A stretch of DNA of 59,957 nucleotides from an uncultured Victivallis sp. (GTDB lineage Bacteria > Verrucomicrobiota > Lentisphaeria > Victivallales > Victivallaceae), in the NCBI GenBank assembly GCA_944389895.1, contig CALXOA010000044.1, positions 1 to 59,957 on the forward strand. The letters are read 5' to 3'. The notes under the pieces are model-generated. The model did no database searches. It saw nothing but the letters and a program-made list of their open reading frames with translations, and had not been told where the DNA came from. Positions 32,846 to 40,038 of the stretch are shown piece by piece. Every line of letters starts with the position of its first letter. Position 1 is the stretch's first letter. The position numbers were made by a program, and so were the translations under genes.

Positions 32846-33370
32846 TCAATATTTTTGATCGGCGTAGTTGACCCAGCCTCCGGCCTTCACCAGCTCGAGG
32901 TCGAAGTCTCCTACGGTGAAGGGGTAGATTCTGGTTTCACTGCCGTTGGTGACGGTGAAGGTCATCCGGTTGAGGTCGGTGGTCAACTCGGCGTCGGTAC
33001 CGGCAAACGTTGCAAAGAGTTCATCTATCACAGCCCGGTCGAGCTGTACGGCCATCAGGCCGCAGTTGAACATATTCTGCCGGAAGATCCGGGCGAAATT
33101 CTCGGCGATCACGATGTTGATGTCGTTGCATTCGAGAACCCACGGTGCATGTTCCCGGCTGGAACCGCAGCCGAAGTTGGCACGGGTGACGATCACGCTT
33201 TTACCGGCGATGTCTTTTTTGGGGTCGAACCCCGGGAGGGAGAGATCCTCGAGACAGTAGGGTTTCAGCGCCGCCTTGGTCAGCTCCGTAAGATATTTGG
33301 CCGGGATGATTTCATCGGTGTTGATGTCCGAACGGTCCAGAAAGAGAATTTTTCCGTTGAAGTTTTTCAT
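32846..33370 (-). CDS. leuD: 3-isopropylmalate dehydratase small subunit
   Basis: A 174-residue swivel-domain subunit. It pairs with the large subunit to isomerise 2-isopropylmalate to 3-isopropylmalate in leucine synthesis. It shows FLDRSDINTDEIIPAKYL, NFGCGSSREHAPWVLE, and NIVIAENFARIFRQNMFNCGL, all standard for the aconitase C-terminal swivel. The length matches the archaeal-type or homoaconitase-like LeuD (about 165-175), not the E. coli type (201). It follows leuC by 21 bp. Confidence 0.88.
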   Translation of the reverse strand: MKNFNGKILFLDRSDINTDEIIPAKYLTELTKAALKPYCLEDLSLPGFDPKKDIAGKSVIVTRANFGCGSSREHAPWVLECNDINIVIAENFARIFRQNMFNCGLMAVQLDRAVIDELFATFAGTDAELTTDLNRMTFTVTNGSETRIYPFTVGDFDLELVKAGGWVNYADQKY

Positions 33371-33391
33371 TTTCAGAAGTTCCTTCGATGA

Positions 33392-34678
33392 TTAACCGAC
33401 AAAGAGGGGGGAGTTGGTGATCTTGCCGGCCAGCGCAGTCGCTGCGGCAGTCGCCGGACTCATCAGGTGAACCATTCCGCCCTTGCCCATGCGGCCGTTG
33501 AAATTCCGGTTGGTGGTCGAGGCGCACGATTCCCCGCTGGCCAGAACCCCGTTGCTCATGCCGAGACAGGCGCCACAGGTCGGATTGGTCACGCAGAACC
33601 CGGCGTCCATGAAGATCTGAATCAACCCCTCCGCGAGCGCCTCGCGGTAGATCTTCGGCGTCGCAGGTGATACGATCGCCCGGACATCCGGACTGATCGT
33701 TTTTCCCTTGAGGATTCCCGCCGCAATCCGCAGATCCTCGAGGCGGCCGTTGGTGCAGCTGCCGATGTAGACCTGATTGACCGGGGTCCCCTCCATCTCA
33801 CGGACGGTCTTCACCTGGTCCGGCTTGTAATTGAATGTCACCATCGGCTCGAGGGTGGAGACATCGAGAGAGACGACCTTTGCGTAGACGGCGTCGGCGT
33901 CCGGCCGCCACTTCGAGTAGTCGGCGAGTGCGGCTTCTTTGTCTGCGTAGTCGTTCTGGATGAAGGGCCAGAGGTAATCGACGGTTTCCCGGTCCGGGTA
34001 ACAGATCCCGCAGGTGGCTCCAGCTTCGATCGCCATGTTGCAGAGGGTCATGCGTGCATCCATGTGCATCGCGTCGACCGCCGGGCCGGCAAATTCGATC
34101 ACCTTGTCGGTGGCTCCGTTGACCGTCAGCATCCGGATCACCGCAAGGATCACATCCTTGGCGAACACACCCGGGCGGAGCGCTCCGGTGAGTTCCACCT
34201 TGATCGTCTCGGGTTCCCGCATCGTGCAGACACCCTTCAGGATGCCTACCTCAAGATCGGTGGTGCCGACGCCGGCGGCAAATGCGCCGAACGCACCGTG
34301 GGTGCAGGTGTGAGAATCTCCCATGATCACCGTGAAGCCTGGTCGGACAAAGCCCTTCTCCGGAAAGATCGCATGACAGACCCCGTTGCGACCGATGTCG
34401 AAGAAGTCTTTGATTCCGTGACGTTTCGCCCATTCGCGCATCGTCTTGCCCTGTTCGGCGGTCTTGGAGTCCTTGGCCGGGGTCACATGGTCGATTACCG
34501 CTTTGATCTTATCCGGATCGAACACCCGGTCCTTGCCGATGGCGACCAGGTCGTTGATCGCGATCGGCGTGGTGATTTCGTGGCAGAACACGCGGTCGAG
34601 ACTGAGCACCCAGACTCCATCGGCGGGTTTATCGACGACATGGGCGTCGAAAATTTTCTGAGCCGTGGTTTTTCCCAT
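33392..34678 (-). CDS. leuC: 3-isopropylmalate dehydratase large subunit (archaeal/homoaconitase type)
   Basis: A 428-residue aconitase-family subunit that binds a [4Fe-4S] cluster. The cluster cysteines are seen in YIGSCTNGR and NPTCGACLG; other conserved parts are MGDSHTCTHGAFGAFAAGVGTTDLE and EAGATCGICYPD. The length near 420-430 defines the HacA/LeuC2 group, which acts on isopropylmalate and in some organisms on homoaconitate or citramalate derivatives. The start at 34678 has AAGGAGG upstream. No leuA or leuB is present, so the leucine pathway assignment rests on family only. An XRE-cupin regulator is divergent from it. Confidence 0.88.
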   Translation of the reverse strand: MGKTTAQKIFDAHVVDKPADGVWVLSLDRVFCHEITTPIAINDLVAIGKDRVFDPDKIKAVIDHVTPAKDSKTAEQGKTMREWAKRHGIKDFFDIGRNGVCHAIFPEKGFVRPGFTVIMGDSHTCTHGAFGAFAAGVGTTDLEVGILKGVCTMREPETIKVELTGALRPGVFAKDVILAVIRMLTVNGATDKVIEFAGPAVDAMHMDARMTLCNMAIEAGATCGICYPDRETVDYLWPFIQNDYADKEAALADYSKWRPDADAVYAKVVSLDVSTLEPMVTFNYKPDQVKTVREMEGTPVNQVYIGSCTNGRLEDLRIAAGILKGKTISPDVRAIVSPATPKIYREALAEGLIQIFMDAGFCVTNPTCGACLGMSNGVLASGESCASTTNRNFNGRMGKGGMVHLMSPATAAATALAGKITNSPLFVG

Positions 34679-34837
34679 TTTCTTTTCCTCCTTGATTCGG
34701 ATGGGTATGGTTGATTCACAATTCATAACATACCACGGGAAAAGGAAAAATCAATATTTTTATGAAATTTAATTATATTTAACAAAAGACGTGCTATATT
34801 ATTTTCAGAGAGCGGGTTCGATACAGGAGAGGGAGGC
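34679..34837. promoter_or_regulatory. AT-rich divergent promoter region, leuCD and XRE-cupin regulator
   Basis: This 159-bp stretch is much richer in A and T than the surrounding genes. For leuCD, minus-strand TTGATT-N16-TATGTT is a possible promoter. For the regulator, an extended TGC-TATATT stands about 45 bp before its start. No clear palindrome was found. Confidence 0.4.
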
Positions 34838-35395
34838 ATGATGGAAAATCGCATCGGCAGAAAAATTCATCAGTTCAGAAAAGAGAAGAACTTGACAATC
34901 AGGGAGTTCTCCATATTGTCCGGAATCAGTACCGCGCTGGTCAGCCAGCTTGAGCGGGGAATCGGCAACCCCAGTTTAAGTGTATTAAAATTAATTTGCA
35001 GGACATTGAACACCTCGCTCTCTTCGCTGTTCGTCGAGGAGATCGACAATGCTTCTCTGATCCGCCGTGAGGCGGAGCGGGAGCGGATTCATCACCCCGG
35101 GGAACGCAATACCGTCTACTACAATCTGACACCGGGCCCTCTGAAATCCAACGTCGAACTGCTGTTGATGGCGCTGGAACCGGAAAGTGAAACCAATGCG
35201 GGATTCTCTCAGCATTTCGAGGAGGAGATCGCCTATCTGGTCGAGGGGGAGGCGGTGATTGTCTTTGAAGATGAAGAGTTTGTGTTGCACGCCGGGGATA
35301 CGGTGCGCATCCTTCCGGCGCGCAAACACAAGTTGCGCAATCCGACCTCCCGGCCGGTGCGGGTGCTCTTCATCAAGAGTAAAGCCAACTATTGA
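34838..35395 (+). CDS. XRE-family regulator with C-terminal cupin domain
   Basis: A 185-residue regulator. The helix-turn-helix is at about 5-65 (IGRKIHQFRKEKNLTIREFSILSGISTALVSQLERG). The cupin domain (about 105-185) has the beta-barrel segments EEIAYLVEGEAVIVFEDEEFVLHAGDTVRILPARKHKLRN. Such proteins (PuuR/SutR-like) sense small molecules through the cupin. GGAGAGGGAGG precedes tandem ATGs at 34838 and 34841. It is divergent from leuC and converges, with 7-bp overlap, on the sialidase-like gene. A second, related regulator lies on the other side of that gene. Confidence 0.88.
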   Translation: MMENRIGRKIHQFRKEKNLTIREFSILSGISTALVSQLERGIGNPSLSVLKLICRTLNTSLSSLFVEEIDNASLIRREAERERIHHPGERNTVYYNLTPGPLKSNVELLLMALEPESETNAGFSQHFEEEIAYLVEGEAVIVFEDEEFVLHAGDTVRILPARKHKLRNPTSRPVRVLFIKSKANY

Positions 35396-37170
35396 AGTTT
35401 TGTCATGGAGACCGATTCGAGAAACACTCCGTCCGGGTCGCTGCCGTCGGCCAGACTCTGCAGATGCAGATAGCTGACGCCGTTCACGGTGTCGAGGTTG
35501 AGCGGTACTGAACCGGTCTTCTCTCCGACTGTGAAGTGACAGATTCCCGCCTCCTGATCGTACTCCAGAATCAGTTCTCCCCATACGCCCGGTTCGAATG
35601 CCGGACAACGGGCGAGACGCCCGGCGGAATCGAGTTCAAGAGTGAAAACCGCAAAACTGTCGATGACCGGATCCACCGGATTGAACCAGCGATCGCAGAG
35701 CGAGATCCGGACTCCCGCCGAACCGGGATTGAGCCGCAGCTTGAGTTTGAGTCGTCCCCGACGTGCTGCAGGGAAATTCCAGACGGCTCCCTCCTTCTCA
35801 TGGAGCAGCCGCGGATCAGGATGGCGGGCGATCTGCAGCACCTCGCGGGGAATCCCGTCCGGATGCGGTACCAGCGCAACCCCCGGGCGACGGTTGTAGG
35901 AGCAGTGGCCTGCGATGCCGCGGAAGCCGCCGGTGATGCTTTTGAGATATTGATGAATCGACCAGTTGTCAAGTCCGGCGGTGAAATCATCTTCCCTCCC
36001 TGTTTCATCAAGCCACCGGGGATTGAAGATCACGATCCTGCGGCAGCGCGAATGCTGGCCGAAGGCGACGATCACATTGCCGTCGGCCAGTTCGAACGCC
36101 TGATTCTGGTGGATGCTCTTGTCGAGCGAATCCCAGGTGCCGCCGCTGCTGCGGAAGTCGATGTCGTTCCGGCATGCGTTGAGTGCGAGTTCCCGGAATC
36201 CCCGCCAGGTTCGGCCGCCATCGTCACTGATCGCAGCATGTAGTGCGTCACGGTTGGTGAAGACGTCCTCCCAGGTCCCATCCCGACCGGTTTCATCCAG
36301 TTCGGGTTGGAGGTCGTGATCCCGTTCGGGCAGGGGGGTGGTGTTGTTCCAGATTGCAAGCATCCTGCCGCCCGAGAGAGCAAGCAGATTCGGCATTGTC
36401 GCGACGCTGTAGAAACGCGACGGAGCCGGATCCGTCCAGCTCTCCCCGCCGTCGGTTGAGAAGCATTCCCAATGGTAGTCGGTCGAGGTTCGCAGCAGCA
36501 TATGAAGTCTGCCGTCGTCATATTCGGCGACGACCGGTTCCAAACCGGGGTGACGCCAGCGATACCCCTTGTGGGGCCAGGCGATTTCATGGACCGGCGG
36601 ACGCTTGATCCAGACTCTGGTCCAGTGTTCTCCATCATCGTCGGAGTAGAGGATGCCGCCGTCGACGACATTCTCCTTGCGGATCTCGAAGGGGAGAATC
36701 CAGCGGCGGCGGTTTCGCAGTGCCAGCGGCTGCCGCTGGATATGCAGTGCCTCGTCCCCGAGGAAGCGTGCAGTGAACGGGCCGTCCGGACCTTTCCGGG
36801 ACCGGAAAAGCCAGAGTCCCGGCCGGTCGCACAGACTGCGTGCCGAATAAGAGGAGTCGTGATCGAGCACATGTCGGGCATCTTCCAGTGTGGCAAAACC
36901 GAATACGGTCAGATAGTCTCCGCTCCACGGGCTCCGGACGGTACCGCCGGGACTCGGCGTATCGACATATTCAAACTGCCAGTTGCGGCCGTTGTCGAAG
37001 CTGCGGATCATATTGATCCGGACTGAGACGGTATGATCGGCGTGAAGGATCGGCTCCTGCCCGTAGTGGCGAAGCTCTCCATCGGGAAGCAGCATGAAAT
37101 CCCGATGGGCGTTGGTCGGTGGAATCGCAACGACGGTCGGCGCGAAGATCGGTTCTGGAACTTGACTCAT
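35389..37170 (-). CDS. sialidase/BNR-repeat beta-propeller protein with C-terminal lectin-like domain
   Basis: A 593-residue protein with at least four Asp-box repeats (S-x-D-x-G-x(2)-W): SFDNGRNW, SDDDGEHW, STDGGESW and SDDGGRTW. These are hallmarks of sialidase-type six-bladed propellers. From about 420 there is a beta-sandwich region of the LamG/concanavalin type, ending YLHQSLADGSDPDGVFLESVSM-like strands. Several Arg residues could form the carboxylate-binding triad, but I cannot align them with certainty. There is no signal peptide, so it may act on imported sugars or not be a sialidase at all. The start at 37170 follows a weak AGAGGG. It lies downstream of an XRE-cupin gene on the same strand. 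Confidence 0.7.
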   Translation of the reverse strand: MSQVPEPIFAPTVVAIPPTNAHRDFMLLPDGELRHYGQEPILHADHTVSVRINMIRSFDNGRNWQFEYVDTPSPGGTVRSPWSGDYLTVFGFATLEDARHVLDHDSSYSARSLCDRPGLWLFRSRKGPDGPFTARFLGDEALHIQRQPLALRNRRRWILPFEIRKENVVDGGILYSDDDGEHWTRVWIKRPPVHEIAWPHKGYRWRHPGLEPVVAEYDDGRLHMLLRTSTDYHWECFSTDGGESWTDPAPSRFYSVATMPNLLALSGGRMLAIWNNTTPLPERDHDLQPELDETGRDGTWEDVFTNRDALHAAISDDGGRTWRGFRELALNACRNDIDFRSSGGTWDSLDKSIHQNQAFELADGNVIVAFGQHSRCRRIVIFNPRWLDETGREDDFTAGLDNWSIHQYLKSITGGFRGIAGHCSYNRRPGVALVPHPDGIPREVLQIARHPDPRLLHEKEGAVWNFPAARRGRLKLKLRLNPGSAGVRISLCDRWFNPVDPVIDSFAVFTLELDSAGRLARCPAFEPGVWGELILEYDQEAGICHFTVGEKTGSVPLNLDTVNGVSYLHLQSLADGSDPDGVFLESVSMTKLQ

Positions 37171-37298
37171 TTTTTTCCCTCTGATAGGATCTGGTAAGGA
37201 ACTACCTGTGTGGTTCAAGACGGGTTGTGGAAATCCTGTCGGCGGGAATGCCGCCGGAGTTTTCATCCTGCGGCCGTTCTCGCAGACGAAACAACAAC
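37171..37298. other. intergenic spacer between XRE-cupin and sialidase-like genes
   Basis: 128 bp with a small GGCGG-GAATG-CCGCC hairpin at 37241-37255. No promoter was seen that would separate the two genes. Confidence 0.3.
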
Positions 37299-37859
37299 TC
37301 AGTGATAGATCACCATTGCCGCAGCGTATTGACACCCGGGGGCCAGCACCGCACCGTGCGGCAGCTGTGCATCGAGGTAGACGGTGTCTCCCCTGCGCAT
37401 TCTGCGGGCGTTTTCAAAGCTGCCGATCGCATAGTCGACCTCGCCCTCCAGCAATACGAAGAACTCCTGACTGTCATGCTGCAGAAGCTCGCGGCGTTTG
37501 TCGCTCGGCCGGTATTCGATGAAGAAGGGATTCATCTTGCGGTCGGTTTTTTCGAAAGCCAGAGCAAAATAACTGATTCCGTATTCTCCGGACTGGTTGC
37601 GGTCGATGAACTCCCCTTCGTTGAGGTGGCCGAACACATATTCCGGCGAGGCGTTTTCGCGGCGGAAGAGATCGATCATTTCAACGCCGAGAGCGGCGGC
37701 GACAAGATTCAGAGCCCGCAACGAGGCACCGGTCCGGAAATTCTCCAGCCGTGAAATATATCCCTTGCTCAAACCGCTGCGTGCGGCGAGCTGGTCAATG
37801 GTAAGTTGCTGCTGCAGCCGCAGTTCGCGGATTTTGTGGGCGACGTTGACGAGGTCCAT
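37299..37859 (-). CDS. XRE-family regulator with C-terminal cupin domain (second copy)
   Basis: A 186-residue protein with the same architecture as the regulator at 34838: HTH at about 7-65 (IRELRLQQQLTIDQLAARSGLSKGYISRLEN) and a cupin with EFFVLLEGEVDYAIGSFENARRMRRGDTVYLDAQLPHGAVLAPG. It is upstream of, and co-directional with, the sialidase-like gene, so control of that gene by this protein is likely. Identity with the other copy is limited to the fold-defining residues, so they are not a recent duplication. Confidence 0.88.
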   Translation of the reverse strand: MDLVNVAHKIRELRLQQQLTIDQLAARSGLSKGYISRLENFRTGASLRALNLVAAALGVEMIDLFRRENASPEYVFGHLNEGEFIDRNQSGEYGISYFALAFEKTDRKMNPFFIEYRPSDKRRELLQHDSQEFFVLLEGEVDYAIGSFENARRMRRGDTVYLDAQLPHGAVLAPGCQYAAAMVIYH

Positions 37860-38017
37860 GCTTTCTGTCCTGCAAATGGTTGAACGGTTGTCTTTGCGTT
37901 AAGATACTCCCGGAAAATCTCATTTCAAGGCACCGATTTGAAAACGAGGTGGGGAATTTGTGGAACTTCAGCTGCCTGCCGGAGAAAGTGTTTCGTGACA
38001 TCTACGGGAATCCTGAC

Positions 38018-38047
38018 TTGACTTTTTCCGATTATGAGCCATATTAT
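38018..38047 (+). promoter_or_regulatory. promoter of the first pseudopilin gene
   Basis: TTGACT (38018-38023), an 18-bp spacer and TATTAT (38042-38047), 65 bp upstream of the start. A TTTCGTGAC copy (37990-37998), shared with the LacI operator candidates at 38.75-38.84 kb, lies upstream of the -35. Confidence 0.55.
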
Positions 38048-38112
38048 ATGATATACGATAAACAGTTATTGATTCACGTTCCTTATTTGTAGACGATCAT
38101 GGAGGTTTCGAG

Positions 38113-38745
38113 ATGACAAGACGTGTTTTCACCCTCATTGAGTTGCTGGTAGTGGTCGCGATCATCGCCATTCTGGCGGCAATGCTGCTTCCGGCGTTGA
38201 ACAAAGCGCGCGGGAAAGCGCAGGAAATTCACTGCAAAAACAACCTCAAACAGCTCGGAACTGCATTGCTGATGTATGCCGATGCCAACAACGATCGTTT
38301 GCCCGACGCCCAGAATTACAGCTGGGATCGGAATTTGTGGGATGCCGGATTCCTGGCCAAAACCTCTGCAGGTTACAAACTTGCGCACTGTCCCACCGAC
38401 GTGCAGCCGCGGAGTGCCGCCGCACTGGCGATCAACAGCAATCCGAAAAGCTATCGTTGCAACGGCTACCTCTGGACCAATGCCGATCCGAATGTCTGCC
38501 TGTGGGGCAGAATCAAGCGGGTCCGGAACAATCCGAGTACTTTGATTTCGCTGGTCTGCGTCTCCAATCAGAACATGGTGATGACTTCCGGTACTTCCGA
38601 TTCCGGGTACACTTTTGAGAAAGACCAGCGTCGTCACAGCCTTTCCGCAATTACCGCTCTGGCCCTGGGGGGGAATGTCAATACCATCTCCTACAACGGC
38701 GACTGGAATGTTTACTGGCGCGCCCACAAAGCTGTCGGCGAATGA
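38113..38745 (+). CDS. prepilin-type secreted protein (pseudopilin, DUF1559-like)
   Basis: A 210-residue protein with a class III (prepilin) signal: basic MTRRV, cleavage site before [20 protein letters not shown], Glu+5 present, then [36 protein letters not shown]. This N-terminus is the PVC-superphylum type II-secretion-like pseudopilin form. The globular part is short, and the usual C-terminal F-x-DGH-V/A motif is replaced by a divergent [25 protein letters not shown] precedes the ATG. It is followed by a LacI regulator gene with its own promoter. Confidence 0.85.
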   Translation: MTRRVFTLIELLVVVAIIAILAAMLLPALNKARGKAQEIHCKNNLKQLGTALLMYADANNDRLPDAQNYSWDRNLWDAGFLAKTSAGYKLAHCPTDVQPRSAAALAINSNPKSYRCNGYLWTNADPNVCLWGRIKRVRNNPSTLISLVCVSNQNMVMTSGTSDSGYTFEKDQRRHSLSAITALALGGNVNTISYNGDWNVYWRAHKAVGE

Positions 38746-38750
38746 TTTTT

Positions 38751-38770
38751 TTCGTGAATTTCGTGACGGT
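38751..38770 (+). promoter_or_regulatory. upstream copy of a repeated putative operator
   Basis: TTTCGTGAATTTCGTGACGG contains two direct TCGTGA units. A near copy lies at 38818-38841. It stands just after the pseudopilin stop and about 15 bp upstream of the -35 of the LacI gene. Confidence 0.4.
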
Positions 38771-38784
38771 ATCGCATCAGGAAA

Positions 38785-38813
38785 TTGACAGCGCAGTTTC
38801 AGAGGTTTATACT
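38785..38813 (+). promoter_or_regulatory. strong consensus promoter of the LacI gene
   Basis: TTGACA, a 17-bp spacer and TATACT: a full-consensus -35 and a good -10, the best promoter in the window. The start codon lies about 55 bp downstream. Confidence 0.8.
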
Positions 38814-38817
38814 ATAT

Positions 38818-38843
38818 ATTCGTGAAGATTTCATGACGGTCAT
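38818..38843 (+). promoter_or_regulatory. downstream operator candidate with ATGACGGTCAT dyad
   Basis: ATTCGTGAAGATTTCATGACGG repeats the upstream copy with a 2-base insertion and one change. It also includes ATGAC-G-GTCAT, an 11-bp odd-centred palindrome at 38833-38843. It covers the expected transcription start. Confidence 0.45.
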
Positions 38844-38867
38844 CCTGATGGGAGAGAGGTTCCGAAA

Positions 38868-39956
38868 GTGCCGAATACCAATATCAATACGATTGCTCGA
38901 GACGCGAAGGTCTCAACCACGACGGTATCCAACTTCATCAACGGTACGGAGGTGTTTCCGATTTCCGCCGACACGAAGAAACGGATCTTCGATGTCATGC
39001 GCGCGTTGAATTACCGACCGCACGTCGGCGGTACATTGATGCGCCGGGCTGCGACCCGGCCGGGGCGGCTCGGATTCGTGATGGGGGAGGATTGCCGGAT
39101 GCGGACTCTTACCACGGTTGGACTACCTCTGATTCAGCGGTTGCTGGTGGAGCTGGAAATGGCGTTGGAGACCCGTTTCGGCTGGTCCCTGACGATACTT
39201 CACGTGAACGATGAAAATTCCAGACTGGAGTGGAACGAGCAGCTGATCGGAATCGACTGTCTGATCAACTTCGGTCAGCTCAATGCGCAGATGTGCGATG
39301 TTACGGTACGGCGGAATCTGCCGCTGATCGAACTCTCGTCGACCGAGGAGTTCCGCAAGCATGGCGACTTTCACGGGGTGATCGAGGAGTATGATCGGGT
39401 GTTCTGGCGGAATGACCGGCAGATAGCGGATCTTTTTGAACGGTTCTATGCCGACGGAGCGCGGAAATTTCTCTTCCTTTCCAGTTGTAACATTGCCTCT
39501 CTGCGTCCCGACTACTTCGGCCTCGACGCCGAAGCGAAGTTGCGGGGTTTTGAGTCGGCCCTGGCGGCCCATCCCGATTGCGAGGGCAAGGTGCTGTCGC
39601 CCGAGAATGTCGGAGATTTCGGCATGTTCCGGGAGTTTGAACTGGTGCGGCGGCTGCTGGCCGGCAACATCGAAGAACTGAGACAGGCCGATGCGGTAAT
39701 TGCGCACAACGACATCGTCGCCTACGCTGCCGTTTCGGCGGCGGCGGAACTCGGGCGACGTCCCGGCGGGGAGCTGCGGATTTCCGGAGAGGGGGACTTC
39801 GACTTTCTGCGTTACTGGTATCCGAAAATCGTTACCAGCTCCGTGGACTACGCCGGTCTTACCGAGGAGCTCTGCCGGTTGATCGAGTTCCGGCAGAAAG
39901 ATCGTCGCTCCCCGTGCCGCCGGATCGAGATTCCAACTCACATCGTTCAAAGATAA
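38868..39956 (+). CDS. LacI-family transcriptional regulator
   Basis: A 362-residue repressor starting at GTG 38868 (GGGAGAGAGG upstream). The HTH is INTIARDAKVSTTTVSNFINGTEVFPISADTKKRIFDVMRALNYRPH, followed by the two-lobed sugar-sensor domain. The usual Ala-rich hinge helix is replaced by a divergent VGGTLMRRAATRPGRLGFVMG. It lies between two probable targets, the pseudopilin gene upstream and the 1240-residue secreted protein downstream. Repeated sites flank its own promoter, consistent with autoregulation. Confidence 0.88.
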   Translation: MPNTNINTIARDAKVSTTTVSNFINGTEVFPISADTKKRIFDVMRALNYRPHVGGTLMRRAATRPGRLGFVMGEDCRMRTLTTVGLPLIQRLLVELEMALETRFGWSLTILHVNDENSRLEWNEQLIGIDCLINFGQLNAQMCDVTVRRNLPLIELSSTEEFRKHGDFHGVIEEYDRVFWRNDRQIADLFERFYADGARKFLFLSSCNIASLRPDYFGLDAEAKLRGFESALAAHPDCEGKVLSPENVGDFGMFREFELVRRLLAGNIEELRQADAVIAHNDIVAYAAVSAAAELGRRPGGELRISGEGDFDFLRYWYPKIVTSSVDYAGLTEELCRLIEFRQKDRRSPCRRIEIPTHIVQR

Positions 39957-40038
39957 CCTTCATATAGATTCAATCAGAGCCGGAACCGGCGCTTCCCTGT
40001 CGTGGACGCGCCGCCGGCGGGAAACGGGAGATTTTCGA

